IMG/VR virus record: IMGVR_UViG_3300033149_002250
Location: 1-64,000 of that record
Length of the DNA: 64,000 nucleotides
Strand: one strand, 5' to 3'
DNA from: a virus
Part shown: piece by piece, positions 41,653 to 49,914 of the stretch
Layout: each line of letters opens with the position of its first letter
How positions within the stretch are numbered: position 1 is the first letter of the stretch
The notes under the pieces: generated by a model
What the model was told of the DNA's origin: nothing
The model's database searches: none
The model's input: the letters and a program-made list of their open reading frames with translations, nothing else
Program-made: the position numbers and the translations under genes

Positions 41653-41918
41653 GCTTGAGTGAAGCCTTCTTCCGGGCGGCCCATGTGGTCGCCCACCACA
41701 AGCGGCACCGAGCCCTGTACGTGGGGCTTGTGATTGCCGGCGAAGCGGTAGCTTCCAACCCGGAGCGCTACCGCAATGCAGAGGTGGCTCTGCTGGGCGC
41801 AGAGCCCGGAGAGACCATCAAGGACGTGATGGAGTACGTCCAGGAAGTCGTGCGTGTGCTGGGCGATGGCCCCGTCCGGTGGGGCCTGCGGATGGCGTTA
41901 CGGGAGACGCAGCCATGA
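41649..41918 (+). CDS. Hypothetical protein
   Basis: 89 aa, helical (SEAFFRAAHVVAHHKRHRALYVGLVIAGEAVASN). Preceded by GGAGGAGCACAA and coupled to both neighbours by ATGA overlaps. Unknown function. Confidence 0.65.
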   Translation: MSLSEAFFRAAHVVAHHKRHRALYVGLVIAGEAVASNPERYRNAEVALLGAEPGETIKDVMEYVQEVVRVLGDGPVRWGLRMALRETQP

Positions 41919-42604
41919 GACGATTGGTGATTAGCGTGGACGAAACCGCGGAATCGCCTCTTGAATGGCGTGAAAGGCTGGGTGAGCTTGCCTGCTGGCA
42001 CTCCCGGCACGTGTTGGGCGACCTACAGCCCATCCGTGAGCCACAGGAGTGGCTCGTGGACCTCGCCGGGGACGTGTGCCCCGGCTGGTGGAGGATTCTC
42101 GGCCCGGAAGACGAGCTTGACGATGGGCCGGAGTTCCGCGAATTGACGGCGGCAGAGGAGCAAATGGTGGAGTACGTGCTCCAGCGATTTGCTCTGGTTC
42201 TACCGCTCTGGTTCCAGGACTACGGCGCGGGCGTGAGGCTGCACGTCGCCCGGTCGGAGGATTGGGAGAGGCGCCAGATTGGCTACGCCTGGTGTTCACT
42301 AAAGAAGGCGAGAGACTGGTGGTGCCTCGGGCAGGAGGCCGACTGGGGCACGAAGCTCCAGGACGGTCGCACACTCCGCCAAGCGGCGAAGGACGTGATC
42401 GCGGCGGAGGTGGAAATGTACGAGCACTGGCTAAACGGCCAAGTCTATGGGTACGTGCTGGAAGAACGGTCCGCCGATGGGACATGGCGGACCGTTGATA
42501 GCTGCTGGGGGTTCTATGGAGACGACCCACGGACCAACGGCATGGCCGATGCCTTGGGAGAGGACGCCCACTTACTTGAGGAGGCGATCTATGAGTTTGC
42601 TTGA
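41915..42604 (+). CDS. Hypothetical protein, Trp-rich
   Basis: 229 aa from MRRLVISVDE. Notable for 12 or more Trp residues (WLVDLAGDVCPGWWRIL, ARDWWCLGQEADW, TWRTVDSCWGF). Overlaps the ATPase gene by 14 bases. No family recognised. Confidence 0.6.
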   Translation: MRRLVISVDETAESPLEWRERLGELACWHSRHVLGDLQPIREPQEWLVDLAGDVCPGWWRILGPEDELDDGPEFRELTAAEEQMVEYVLQRFALVLPLWFQDYGAGVRLHVARSEDWERRQIGYAWCSLKKARDWWCLGQEADWGTKLQDGRTLRQAAKDVIAAEVEMYEHWLNGQVYGYVLEERSADGTWRTVDSCWGFYGDDPRTNGMADALGEDAHLLEEAIYEFA

Positions 42605-43325
42605 GAAGTACCGCCCACGGCGCCTGGCCGACATCATCGGCCAAGACCACGCCATAGAGCCTCTACAGCGCTTTGTGGCTGATCCGCACCCCGCCTGCAT
42701 CCTGCTGGAGGGCGCTGGTGGGACAGGGAAAAGCGCCACGGCTCAAGCTCTTGCAAACGAGCTTGGAGTGAAGCGTGAGCCCGAAGTGTGGGCCTCTGGC
42801 CTGCACGTCGTATCGGGCAATGACCTGTCCGTGGGATGGGTCAATGAGTTTCTGCTGGGGCCGAAAAGCCCGCTGCGGTTCTACCCGCAGGGCGACAAAG
42901 TGGGGGGCAGATTGTGGCACGTGGTCATCATCGAAGAGTTTGACTGGGCTTCTCAGCAAGCCCAGAGGGCCATGAAAGTGTCCCTTGACGTGGACAGCCC
43001 CAAGAGCCCACTGAGCCGCCACAGCGTTGTGGTGGTGGCGACCAGTAACGGCGCCGGGAAATTGGACCCGGCCCTCCTGCAACGGTTCCAGCCGCACGTC
43101 TATCCCTTCGGGGCTGGACCGTCCTTCAAGGCCGCTTGCCTCCGCCGCTTGGCGGAGATATGGGCGGCCGAGGCTGGCCCGGACGTGGACCTGCCGTATG
43201 GGTTCGAGGACTGGGGCGATGTGCCGTCCCAAGACCTGTTCACCGGCGGGCAGGGGTATTCGTTCCGGGTGGCGCTGCGGCGGTTGGAGCAAGAGCTGCG
43301 GCGGGTTGCCGCGGCCACGGTCTGA
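42591..43325 (+). CDS. AAA+ clamp-loader/RuvB-like ATPase
   Basis: 244 aa. MSLLEKYRPRRLADIIGQDHAI is the N-terminus typical of clamp-loader and RFC-like ATPases. Walker A EGAGGTGKS (40-48), Walker B VVIIEEFD, sensor 1 VVVATSNG, and DPALLQRFQPHVYPF. The first two thirds match; the C-terminal lid is short and no clamp gene is near. It may load a polymerase clamp or remodel DNA during phage replication. Confidence 0.75.
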   Translation: MSLLEKYRPRRLADIIGQDHAIEPLQRFVADPHPACILLEGAGGTGKSATAQALANELGVKREPEVWASGLHVVSGNDLSVGWVNEFLLGPKSPLRFYPQGDKVGGRLWHVVIIEEFDWASQQAQRAMKVSLDVDSPKSPLSRHSVVVVATSNGAGKLDPALLQRFQPHVYPFGAGPSFKAACLRRLAEIWAAEAGPDVDLPYGFEDWGDVPSQDLFTGGQGYSFRVALRRLEQELRRVAAATV

Positions 43326-43342
43326 GAATGGGAGAGAAGACG

Positions 43343-43564
43343 ATGAAAGGCAAAACCGTTGAAATCATCATTGGGGGGCACCGATCCAGAATCGAGGAAA
43401 ATGATCGGGGGCAGTGGCGGCTCCTCGATTTGGAGGAATATCCAGAGCTGGAGGAGCTGCTGGAGGGCATTCCCATCCCGGATGAGGAACTTCGCTGGCG
43501 CGATCCCGAGGAAATCCTCCAAGAGATCGCCCTGCACATCAGACAGGCCCTTCGACGGCAGTAA
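43343..43564 (+). CDS. Hypothetical acidic protein
   Basis: 73 aa from MKGKTVEII (GGAGAGAAG upstream; an ATG at 43328 is possible). Strongly acidic (LLDLEEYPELEELLEGIPIPDEELRWRDPEEILQEIA), a possible DNA mimic or adaptor. Unknown. Confidence 0.55.
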   Translation: MKGKTVEIIIGGHRSRIEENDRGQWRLLDLEEYPELEELLEGIPIPDEELRWRDPEEILQEIALHIRQALRRQ

Positions 43565-43570
43565 GGGCCT

Positions 43571-43624
43571 GCCGCCCGGGGGACGGCCCCAGAAACGTGG
43601 CCGGTTCGACTCCGGCCGGGCGGC
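43571..43624 (+). ncRNA. tRNA-like fold in a leader
   Basis: GCCGCCC (43571-43577) pairs with GGGCGGC (43618-43624), like an acceptor stem. It encloses a small hairpin GGGG-ACGG-CCCC (43579-43590) and a T-arm-like hairpin with stem GGCCGG/CCGGCC and loop TTCGACT (43605-43611), which fits the tRNA T-loop consensus TTCRANY. There is no D-arm, anticodon arm or CCA end, so it is not a tRNA gene. Could be a tRNA mimic or the tRNA-derived part of an attachment site. Confidence 0.5.
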
Positions 43625-43634
43625 CTTGTTACAA

Positions 43635-43682
43635 TGGTGGCCGGGCACCACGTCCTGCTCTCCGCCGCCCCGGCAGCGGCGG
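43635..43682 (+). promoter_or_regulatory. Two hairpins with complementary loops
   Basis: Hairpin 1: TGGTG/CACCA with loop GCCGGG (43640-43645). Hairpin 2: CCGCCGC/GCGGCGG with loop CCCGGCA (43669-43675). The loops are complementary over six bases, which allows a kissing interaction. It lies 21 bases before the ATG at 43704, just ahead of GAGGAGGAGCAC. Confidence 0.5.
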
Positions 43683-43703
43683 GACTCTATCGAGGAGGAG
43701 CAC

Positions 43704-44507
43704 ATGAGAGTCAGAATCGACGGAGTACACACGTTTTGGTCGGCCGGGCCGGCCAAACGTGGGCGCTTGTTGGAGGCCCTGCGGGGCATCGGGATGGAGC
43801 ATCTTCTGCCGCCAGAGACTACGGACCAAGCGGCTCTCCGTGAGGCCCTGCGGTCCATCAAGGGCCGCAATGAGCGAATAGAGCCTCTCAAGAAGCCCAA
43901 CAAAAACGGGTATCAGGTCACCGTGGTCCTCCGCGGCGAGGACCAAAACGACCATGTGTGCAGCTTCACGGCCAGGGTGGTTAACTGCACACTGGAGGTC
44001 AAGCACGGCTACGTGGACACCCGGCGTCTCCAGAATGCCTTCATGGAGGCCAAGGCTACCACGCTTGGGCCGGCGGTGAGTGCCACATTGCGGGCTGTGG
44101 CAACGGCTTTAGGCGGCGAGTGCCTGCATCCAGGGCACTACTGGATACCGCAAGACCAAGCGGCCACCTGGGAGGCGTTCGCGTCTCAGGTTGAGGAAGT
44201 TACCGGAGGCAAGGTTTACCGCCTCCAGTACGTCATGGACGAGGAGGGCGTCCGGGCGTTGCGTGACGCCCTGATTGAGAACATGGCCAAGGAGGCCGCA
44301 GACCTGACGGAGCGGGTCTGCAAGGAGCCTGCTGGAGAGCACAACATGCAGGGCCGAAAAGAAGCCGTTGAGCGGCTGGCATCCCGTGTCGAGAGACACC
44401 GGGAGATTCTCGGCGAGTGGGCCGAGCAGATGGACGGCTTGGTTCGCGTTATGCGGGCCAAGCTGGTCGAGACCGTCATGCAGGACATGGCCGACCTGAC
44501 CATCTGA
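43704..44507 (+). CDS. Hypothetical protein next to MoxR/VWA genes
   Basis: 267 aa, mixed alpha/beta with a C-terminal helical half (residues 175-265: NMAKEAADLTERVCKEPAG..., VERLASRVERHREILGEWAEQMDGLVRVMRAKL). Possibly the DUF6744-type proteins seen in phages, but I am not sure. The structured leader and its place before the MoxR gene suggest it works with that pair. Confidence 0.55.
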   Translation: MRVRIDGVHTFWSAGPAKRGRLLEALRGIGMEHLLPPETTDQAALREALRSIKGRNERIEPLKKPNKNGYQVTVVLRGEDQNDHVCSFTARVVNCTLEVKHGYVDTRRLQNAFMEAKATTLGPAVSATLRAVATALGGECLHPGHYWIPQDQAATWEAFASQVEEVTGGKVYRLQYVMDEEGVRALRDALIENMAKEAADLTERVCKEPAGEHNMQGRKEAVERLASRVERHREILGEWAEQMDGLVRVMRAKLVETVMQDMADLTI

Positions 44508-44518
44508 ATCGCTTTGTG

Positions 44519-44542
44519 GGGCGGTGGACGGAGCCGCCGCCC
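44519..44542 (+). promoter_or_regulatory. Leader hairpin with ACGGAG loop
   Basis: Nine-bp stem GGGCGGTGG/CCGCCGCCC (one G-U) with loop ACGGAG, 30 bases before the MoxR start. ANGGA in a hairpin loop is the CsrA recognition form, and this phage encodes a CsrA. A GGA in AAAAGGAGCAC just before the ATG could be the second site of a dimer. Confidence 0.5.
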
Positions 44543-44572
44543 TGCTTCCCCGATCCCGAAGAAAAGGAGCAC

Positions 44573-45715
44573 ATGATGGTTTGTAACGCTGGCTACTGGC
44601 TGACCGCCCAGACCGGGCGGATTGTGCCACTCGCCGTCGGTCTTCCAGGGTGCGCCAAGACCAAATCAGTCGAGGCGTTCGCTCGGGCGCTTGGCAGGCC
44701 GATCTATACGCTGATCGGTTCGATCAGGGAGCCCGCGGACATTGGCGGCTACCCGTATTTGACACGGGATGAGCGCACCGGCGCCTACATGGCGCTGGTT
44801 CCGCCGAAGTGGGCCGCCAATACCCTGGAGGGCGGCCCGTGGGTGATCTTTCTGGATGAGCTTACGACATGCCCGCCTGCCGTACAGGCGGCCATGTTGG
44901 CGGTGATCGCCGAAAAACGTGTCGGTGATCTGGTGCTGCCGGAGGGCACGCTCATCCTCGCAGCTGCCAATCCGCCAGAGGTGGCGGCGAACGGGTTTGA
45001 TCTCACTCCGCCAATGGCCAACCGACTCGCCCATTTCCAATGGGAGTTGGACCGCAAAGGCTGGCTTGCCGGGATGGCCGCGGGCATGCGGTGGGAAGCG
45101 CCGAGCTTCCCGATTCTCCCGGAGGACTGGGAAAAGTACGCCCCAATGAACGGGGCGAGAGTGGCCGCCTTCCTGGATAGGCGACCGGAGTTGATGGAGA
45201 AGTTCCCAGAGGACCGGGCCGCACAAAGCGGGCCGTGGCCGTCCTGGCGAAGCTGGACGGCAGCGGCTTGGGGCATGTCGGCGGCCGATGCGGTCGGCGC
45301 TGAGCCCGCCTTGCGATTCCAGATCGTCAAGGCGTGTGTCGGCGAAAGCGCCGGCCACGAGTACCAAACTTGGGAGACTAACCTTGATCTCCCGGACCCC
45401 GAAGTGTTGCTGAACAACGCCCGGGATGCCCGGCAACGTGGCGCAGAGCCCGACTGGACGCCCCCAGAGCGTGCCGACAAGCTGATTGTTACGCTCTCTG
45501 CCGTGGCGGACCGTGTTATCAACCACGGCAACACCAAAGAGCGGTGGGAAGCCGCTGCGCTGCTCCACAAGGTCGCCGCCAAAACCAGCATTGAATTGGC
45601 CGCCGCCAGGATGGCGACCTTGTTCAAGAATCAGCCCCAAGGGGTTGAGCACGACCCCGAGTTTATCGACCAGCTTGCCGACCTGTTGCGGCGGGCTGGC
45701 GTGGTAGGAGGGTGA
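44573..45715 (+). CDS. MoxR-type AAA+ ATPase
   Basis: 380 aa (first ATG; a second follows immediately). Walker A GLPGCAKT (GxPGxAKT form), Walker B WVIFLDELTTCPPAVQAAML, sensor segment GTLILAAANPPE, and PPMANRLAHF. MoxR ATPases act with VWA-domain proteins to load metals or remodel complexes; the next gene, 3 bases away, is such a protein. AAAAGGAGCAC precedes the start. Confidence 0.85.
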   Translation: MMVCNAGYWLTAQTGRIVPLAVGLPGCAKTKSVEAFARALGRPIYTLIGSIREPADIGGYPYLTRDERTGAYMALVPPKWAANTLEGGPWVIFLDELTTCPPAVQAAMLAVIAEKRVGDLVLPEGTLILAAANPPEVAANGFDLTPPMANRLAHFQWELDRKGWLAGMAAGMRWEAPSFPILPEDWEKYAPMNGARVAAFLDRRPELMEKFPEDRAAQSGPWPSWRSWTAAAWGMSAADAVGAEPALRFQIVKACVGESAGHEYQTWETNLDLPDPEVLLNNARDARQRGAEPDWTPPERADKLIVTLSAVADRVINHGNTKERWEAAALLHKVAAKTSIELAAARMATLFKNQPQGVEHDPEFIDQLADLLRRAGVVGG

Positions 45716-45718
45716 GCG

Positions 45719-47332
45719 ATGGCAGACAAACCGATCGAGTTCGCCGAGGCCCGGATCAAGGCGTCGTTTACGATGCCTTACCTGACGACCGGACTGATGG
45801 CGTTGCAGCCTGTCCGCCGGCCAGGTCTGGGCACAATGGCCGTTGACAAGTACGGCCGTTGCTATTACGACCCCGAATGGCTGGGCCGCCAGCCGGTTGA
45901 GGACGCGGCCTTTGTGGTGCTGCACGAAACGCTCCATGTAGTGCTGCGGCACGCCAGACGGGCGAGGGACATCATCGGCGAGCGGCCTGCTGAGTCGGAT
46001 CGTCGGCTCTGGAACATCGCCTGCGATATGGTGGTAAACCAGAGCTTGCTGTCCACGCTTCAACCCAGCAAGCAGCTCAGCGAAGGGATCATCACCCACC
46101 GAAGGTATGGTCTCCCGCCGAACCTGACGGCTGCCGAATACTACGCCCTCCTGCGGCAGCAGAAGGAGGGCGAGGATGGTGGCCAAGGGGAGGAGGATGG
46201 GCAAGCTGGCGCCCAAGGGAACCAGCAGTCCCAATCCGCCGAGGCCGATGACGACAGCCAGCGGGGGGACGGCCAAGCCGGCGGCCAATCCCCAGCCGGC
46301 TCCACTGGCCAGTCCGAAAACAAGCAAGCCGACGAGTCTGCCGGGCAGCCCAGCGACCAAGGCGAGCCAGAGAGCGGCGGCAACGGTGGCGACGCTAGCG
46401 AGGCTGGCGGCGAAGCTGGCGGCACGAGCGGCAGCGGAGCCAGAGATGAGAGCACGGAGGGCGGGGCCGCCGCTGGCGGCCCCCAGCCAGACACGAGCGA
46501 CGGGGCGCCCTACAGCGGCCCAAGCCCGTCTGAAACGCCCGGAGAGGCCGGCTCCGCCTCGGACGGCGTGCCCAAGCCCTGGGAGGCACCCGCCCCCAAG
46601 AACGGCACAGGAGGCGATCCTGGAGGCTCTAGGCCCGGCCAGCAGGGGCCAAGCGAAGTGCCCGGAATGGAGGAATACGAACTCGACGGCTTGGCTCACC
46701 ACGTCGCCAAGCAGATCGAGGAGTGGCACTCGTCTGGACGCGGGACGGTGCCGGGCAACCTGCTCCGGGAGGCCCGGAGGATCGTCCGCCCCAAGGTGGA
46801 CCCGATCCGGGAGTTTGCGGCAAAGTGCCGGTTTGCCCTGTCGCAAACTACGGGCTTCGGCGAGTACACTTACCGGCGGCCCAACCGCCGCACTCCGCCT
46901 GGTGTGGGCGTGGTGATGCCCGCCCACCGACAGCCGGTTCCCAACGCCACTCTCATCGTGGACACGTCCGCCTCAATGGAGGACCGCGACGTGGGCTTGG
47001 CGATGGGCGTGGTGGCCCAAGCAGTGAAGGCGCTGCCCAACCAAGCTGGGGTCCACGTGATCGCTGGCGACACCTACGCGGCGGCTGCCAAGCGCGTTTT
47101 TCGGCCGGAGCAAGTGGAATTGGCTGGCGGGGGCGGCACCGACATGGGGAACATCATCGAATATGCCGCCACCCAAAAGCCCCGCCCGGACGTGATCTTC
47201 GTCATCACGGACGGAGAGACCCCATGGGGTACGGAGCCCCCCGGAATCCGTGTTGTTGCGTGCCTTACCAGGCGAACGCATTTTGACCAAGTGCCAGCTT
47301 GGATCGACGCAGTGTGCTTGGAGGAGCCATGA
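45719..47332 (+). CDS. Metallopeptidase-like/VWA protein (DUF2201 type)
   Basis: 537 aa. N-terminal zinc-peptidase motif HETLH (69-73) with WNIACDMVVN downstream, as in DUF2201 proteins. Residues about 145-300 are a Gly/Ser/Glu/Gln low-complexity linker. The C-terminal VWA domain has the MIDAS sequence DTSAS (415-419), and GGGGTDMG and VIFVITDGE. The HExxH end plus VWA end in one protein beside MoxR is the standard partner layout. Target unknown. Confidence 0.85.
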   Translation: MADKPIEFAEARIKASFTMPYLTTGLMALQPVRRPGLGTMAVDKYGRCYYDPEWLGRQPVEDAAFVVLHETLHVVLRHARRARDIIGERPAESDRRLWNIACDMVVNQSLLSTLQPSKQLSEGIITHRRYGLPPNLTAAEYYALLRQQKEGEDGGQGEEDGQAGAQGNQQSQSAEADDDSQRGDGQAGGQSPAGSTGQSENKQADESAGQPSDQGEPESGGNGGDASEAGGEAGGTSGSGARDESTEGGAAAGGPQPDTSDGAPYSGPSPSETPGEAGSASDGVPKPWEAPAPKNGTGGDPGGSRPGQQGPSEVPGMEEYELDGLAHHVAKQIEEWHSSGRGTVPGNLLREARRIVRPKVDPIREFAAKCRFALSQTTGFGEYTYRRPNRRTPPGVGVVMPAHRQPVPNATLIVDTSASMEDRDVGLAMGVVAQAVKALPNQAGVHVIAGDTYAAAAKRVFRPEQVELAGGGGTDMGNIIEYAATQKPRPDVIFVITDGETPWGTEPPGIRVVACLTRRTHFDQVPAWIDAVCLEEP

Positions 47333-47949
47333 TCCTGTCACTCCTTCAGCCGCGAGCCACCATAGCCACTGGACTCATGGTGGAGTTTCCACCGGAAACG
47401 GTGAAGCGTATAGCACTGCGCGCCATTGCGAGCCCAGACGGGGTTGCCTTCGACATCGCACCTGGGGAAAAGCCACGTCCCGTGGCTGTGGCGTGGCGGC
47501 AGCGCCAGAGGGAAGGCTGGTCGTGGGCTGTTTTGGTGGCGGACTACCATTCCGGCCACGAGCATCTGCACTGGCCCGTCCACAAGGCGCGACAGAGGGC
47601 GGAGTTTTATGGTCAGCTGTACCACTCCAAGCAACTGGAGAGACAGCGCCGCCGGTTTATGCTGCCCTCCCCGGACCTGGAGAGACGATTCGTGGTTCAT
47701 TGCTTGCGCAAGGTGGGTATCCAGTGCCCGTCGGCCAAGCGATCCGGCCAGTGGATCGTCGGCCCCATGGGGGAGCACCTACTCTACATTCCCCGCGGGA
47801 CACCAGAGGACTACTACGCGGCGAAGAGTCTATGGCGGCCTGAAAACGGGGACATGCTAGCGGCCATGCAGCGCGGCCTCAAGCTGCGCGGCAGCCGCTA
47901 CTTGAAAGCCGCATTGGTGGCCTACATGGTGGGCCGACTAGAGCAGTAA
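47329..47949 (+). CDS. Hypothetical protein
   Basis: 206 aa, ATGA overlap with the VWA gene and GGAGGAGCC before it. Contains a beta N-terminal half (WSWAVLVADYHSGHEHLHW) and a basic middle. It is probably part of the MoxR/VWA operon. No family recognised. Confidence 0.6.
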   Translation: MILSLLQPRATIATGLMVEFPPETVKRIALRAIASPDGVAFDIAPGEKPRPVAVAWRQRQREGWSWAVLVADYHSGHEHLHWPVHKARQRAEFYGQLYHSKQLERQRRRFMLPSPDLERRFVVHCLRKVGIQCPSAKRSGQWIVGPMGEHLLYIPRGTPEDYYAAKSLWRPENGDMLAAMQRGLKLRGSRYLKAALVAYMVGRLEQ

Positions 47950-47965
47950 CGAAAGGAGCACAGAC

Positions 47966-49081
47966 ATGGAAGACATACCGCAAGGTGCGAAAGTGATCCG
48001 CGACGGTCGCACGGGCAGACTCCGTGCGCGCACAGTGGATCTAGGGTGCTTGGCAACCAAGGTCATGCGCAAGGCTGCTGACGGAAAAGAGTGGTGGGCG
48101 GCCGACGTTGACTACGGCGGCGTTTATTGCAGCAGCTACGGCTACCCTGCCTACACAGAGATCGGGTTGGCGGTAGCTTGGCGGCTGAAAAGCGGCAAGG
48201 TTCACTGCGCACTCTATGGGGGCGAAATGAACGCCCACGCAGCCACCGACGGGGGGGCTGCTAGTACACTGATGCCTTGCGCCAGGCCCCTGTTCGACGA
48301 GCGCTACGGCGCCAAGAAGCGCAGGCAAGCGGCCCGGGAGATGGTCCGCCAAGCAAAAGCCGACTACTACAGGCTCGGGGCGGAGATAGTCGTGTGGTCG
48401 GACGGACCCAGCAGCGAAAGGAAGGTGCTGCGCCGCTATGGGGCGATGCTGATAAGGCACGCCCCGGTAGTGCGGCTTCTCTTGAATCCGGCGAAGGACC
48501 GCGCGCTGCTCGCCCTAGCCTGGAACGAAGGCGAAGTATGCGGGGCCTATGTCCGCAAGGTCCGCGCGAGCACCCTCGGAGCCATGGCGAGCCAGCGAGC
48601 TACAGCCGAAAGGCTTCTACATGGCGCCGGCGAGTATTTCGACCGGCGGATCAATGCGCAGCGCAGGCAGGCAGCGATGAAGGCAGCGTTGGCGGCTGCC
48701 AAGCGCTTGGTGCATGCGAAAATCTCCGTGACAGCCAACAAGCAGGCTCACGCGAGGCACGATGTGAGCCTGCAAACCAGGCTCGTGCGATTCGCATGCA
48801 AACGACAGGGCATCAAGCCCCCCGCGGCCCGGAAGATCGAGTCCGGGGAGTTTGGCAAGGTGGGGCCGTGGATTGGCCGCATGTCACGCGGCCTCGTACA
48901 GCAATGGGGGCTAGTAGCTTACGTGCCCTACGGGGACTACCGAGATTTGGAGGAGTGGGAGTCTCGGCGTTACCGCGATGAGGGCCAACGCCTGATGATT
49001 CACGCGGCCCTCCACCATCCGCGAGGCCACGTCTTGCGGGTGGTGGCGGTGCCGGAACTGACCAAGAAGCTGGGGGTGTGA
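47966..49081 (+). CDS. Hypothetical basic protein
   Basis: 371 aa. N-terminal KOW-like beta segment (AKVIRDGRTGRLRARTVD), central helix rich in Lys/Arg/Ala (GAKKRRQAAREMVRQAKADYYRL and QRRQAAMKAALAAAKRLVHAKISV). Basic overall, so RNA or DNA binding is likely. AAAGGAGCACAGAC before the ATG. Confidence 0.6.
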   Translation: MEDIPQGAKVIRDGRTGRLRARTVDLGCLATKVMRKAADGKEWWAADVDYGGVYCSSYGYPAYTEIGLAVAWRLKSGKVHCALYGGEMNAHAATDGGAASTLMPCARPLFDERYGAKKRRQAAREMVRQAKADYYRLGAEIVVWSDGPSSERKVLRRYGAMLIRHAPVVRLLLNPAKDRALLALAWNEGEVCGAYVRKVRASTLGAMASQRATAERLLHGAGEYFDRRINAQRRQAAMKAALAAAKRLVHAKISVTANKQAHARHDVSLQTRLVRFACKRQGIKPPAARKIESGEFGKVGPWIGRMSRGLVQQWGLVAYVPYGDYRDLEEWESRRYRDEGQRLMIHAALHHPRGHVLRVVAVPELTKKLGV

Positions 49082-49082
49082 T

Positions 49083-49289
49083 ATGAACCACGGCAAGCTA
49101 CCAAAGTGGATTCACATGACGGAGCCCCGCCGGTGCGATATGTGTGGCCGCCAGATCGAATGGATGGAGCGTTGCCTTTGGTGGCCACCGCGGCAGCAAA
49201 TCTACTGCCGGACGTGCGGCGGGCCGGTCTGGGAGGACTACTGCCTGGTGGTGGACATACACGCCCCCGGCTACAGCGATGGCGACTGA
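49083..49289 (+). CDS. Small zinc-finger protein
   Basis: 68 aa. Two Cys pairs, CDMC and CRTC, separated by 22 residues, form a zinc ribbon; the rest is Trp-rich (RQIEWMERCLWWPPRQQIYC). Overlaps nothing but starts 2 bases after the previous stop. Confidence 0.6.
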   Translation: MNHGKLPKWIHMTEPRRCDMCGRQIEWMERCLWWPPRQQIYCRTCGGPVWEDYCLVVDIHAPGYSDGD

Positions 49290-49300
49290 CTGTTTTTCCG

Positions 49301-49347
49301 CCCGCACCGGAGCTTTTCCAGTACCGAGTCTGTGCGGGAGACTCGGC
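49301..49347 (+). ncRNA. Loop-pairing RNA element 1
   Basis: CCCGCAC (49301-49307) is complementary to GTGCGGG (49332-49338). The latter is the loop of a hairpin CCGAGTCT/AGACTCGG (49324-49331 with 49339-49346). The two pairings interlock, so they form a pseudoknot or alternate. It ends 19 bases before the ATG at 49367, right before AGGAGAGGAG. Confidence 0.72.
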
Positions 49348-49366
49348 AGCAGGAGAGGAGCACAGC

Positions 49367-49831
49367 ATGAGTGCATACGTGTGCGAAAAGGCCCACATCA
49401 GGTATCTGGTGACGGCTGCCACGATGGCGAACGATGGGTTTGGCCCACTGACCTACCACCACAGAGGCCGCATCTACACCGTGGACCCGTCGGACGTGGA
49501 CGGGCTATCGCGTCTCGGCCAGATGCTGTGGGATGCAAACGTGAAAAGCGTTCGCTGCCGCTACCCCGATGCCCCCGATGATGAGTTGCCTGGTGCGCGA
49601 CAGTGGCCGTTCAAGTATGGGAAACATCGGGGCTTCCGGGGTGATGTCGAGCCCGTCCAGGTGCTCAAATCTATTGCGTGCTACGAGTACCAAAGCTGTG
49701 AGGCACCAGATTGGGAGGCAAGCGAGGCATATGCGTTCTGCCAAGCTCTGCGAACTGCCATGATCGACATGCTGCCGGGGTACGAGGCGGCCGTGTGGGG
49801 CGTCCCGCCAGAAATCGGCAACGAGGAGTGA
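49367..49831 (+). CDS. Hypothetical protein
   Basis: 154 aa from MSAYVCEKAHIRYLV. The pattern KAHIRYLVTAATMANDGFGPLTYHHRGRIYTVDPSDVDGLSRLGQMLWDANVKSVRCRYPD resembles a small phage protein family (domain of unknown function) also seen in plasmids and prophages. Preceded by loop-pairing element 1. Confidence 0.65.
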   Translation: MSAYVCEKAHIRYLVTAATMANDGFGPLTYHHRGRIYTVDPSDVDGLSRLGQMLWDANVKSVRCRYPDAPDDELPGARQWPFKYGKHRGFRGDVEPVQVLKSIACYEYQSCEAPDWEASEAYAFCQALRTAMIDMLPGYEAAVWGVPPEIGNEE

Positions 49832-49848
49832 ACGCACCATAACTCCCG

Positions 49849-49896
49849 CCCGCACCGGAAACATTTCCTGGCCGAGCCTGTGCGGGAGGCTCGGCC
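49849..49896 (+). ncRNA. Loop-pairing RNA element 2
   Basis: CCCGCAC (49849-49855) complements the loop GTGCGGG (49880-49886) of hairpin GCCGAGCCT/AGGCTCGGC (49871-49879 with 49887-49895). Compared with element 1, one pair in the hairpin changes from T-A to C-G on both sides. The linker can form a GGAA/TTCC mini-hairpin. Ends 18 bases before the ATG at 49915. Confidence 0.72.
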
Positions 49897-49914
49897 CAGA
49901 GATTGGACATTGCA

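Noticed and set aside
43571-43624. tRNA gene
   Set aside because: Only acceptor- and T-arm-like parts (54 nt); no anticodon or D arm and no CCA.
44666-46927. 753-aa leftward frame opposite MoxR/VWA
   Set aside because: Mirror of GC-rich coding sequence; no motif or ribosome site, while the plus strand encodes clear domains.
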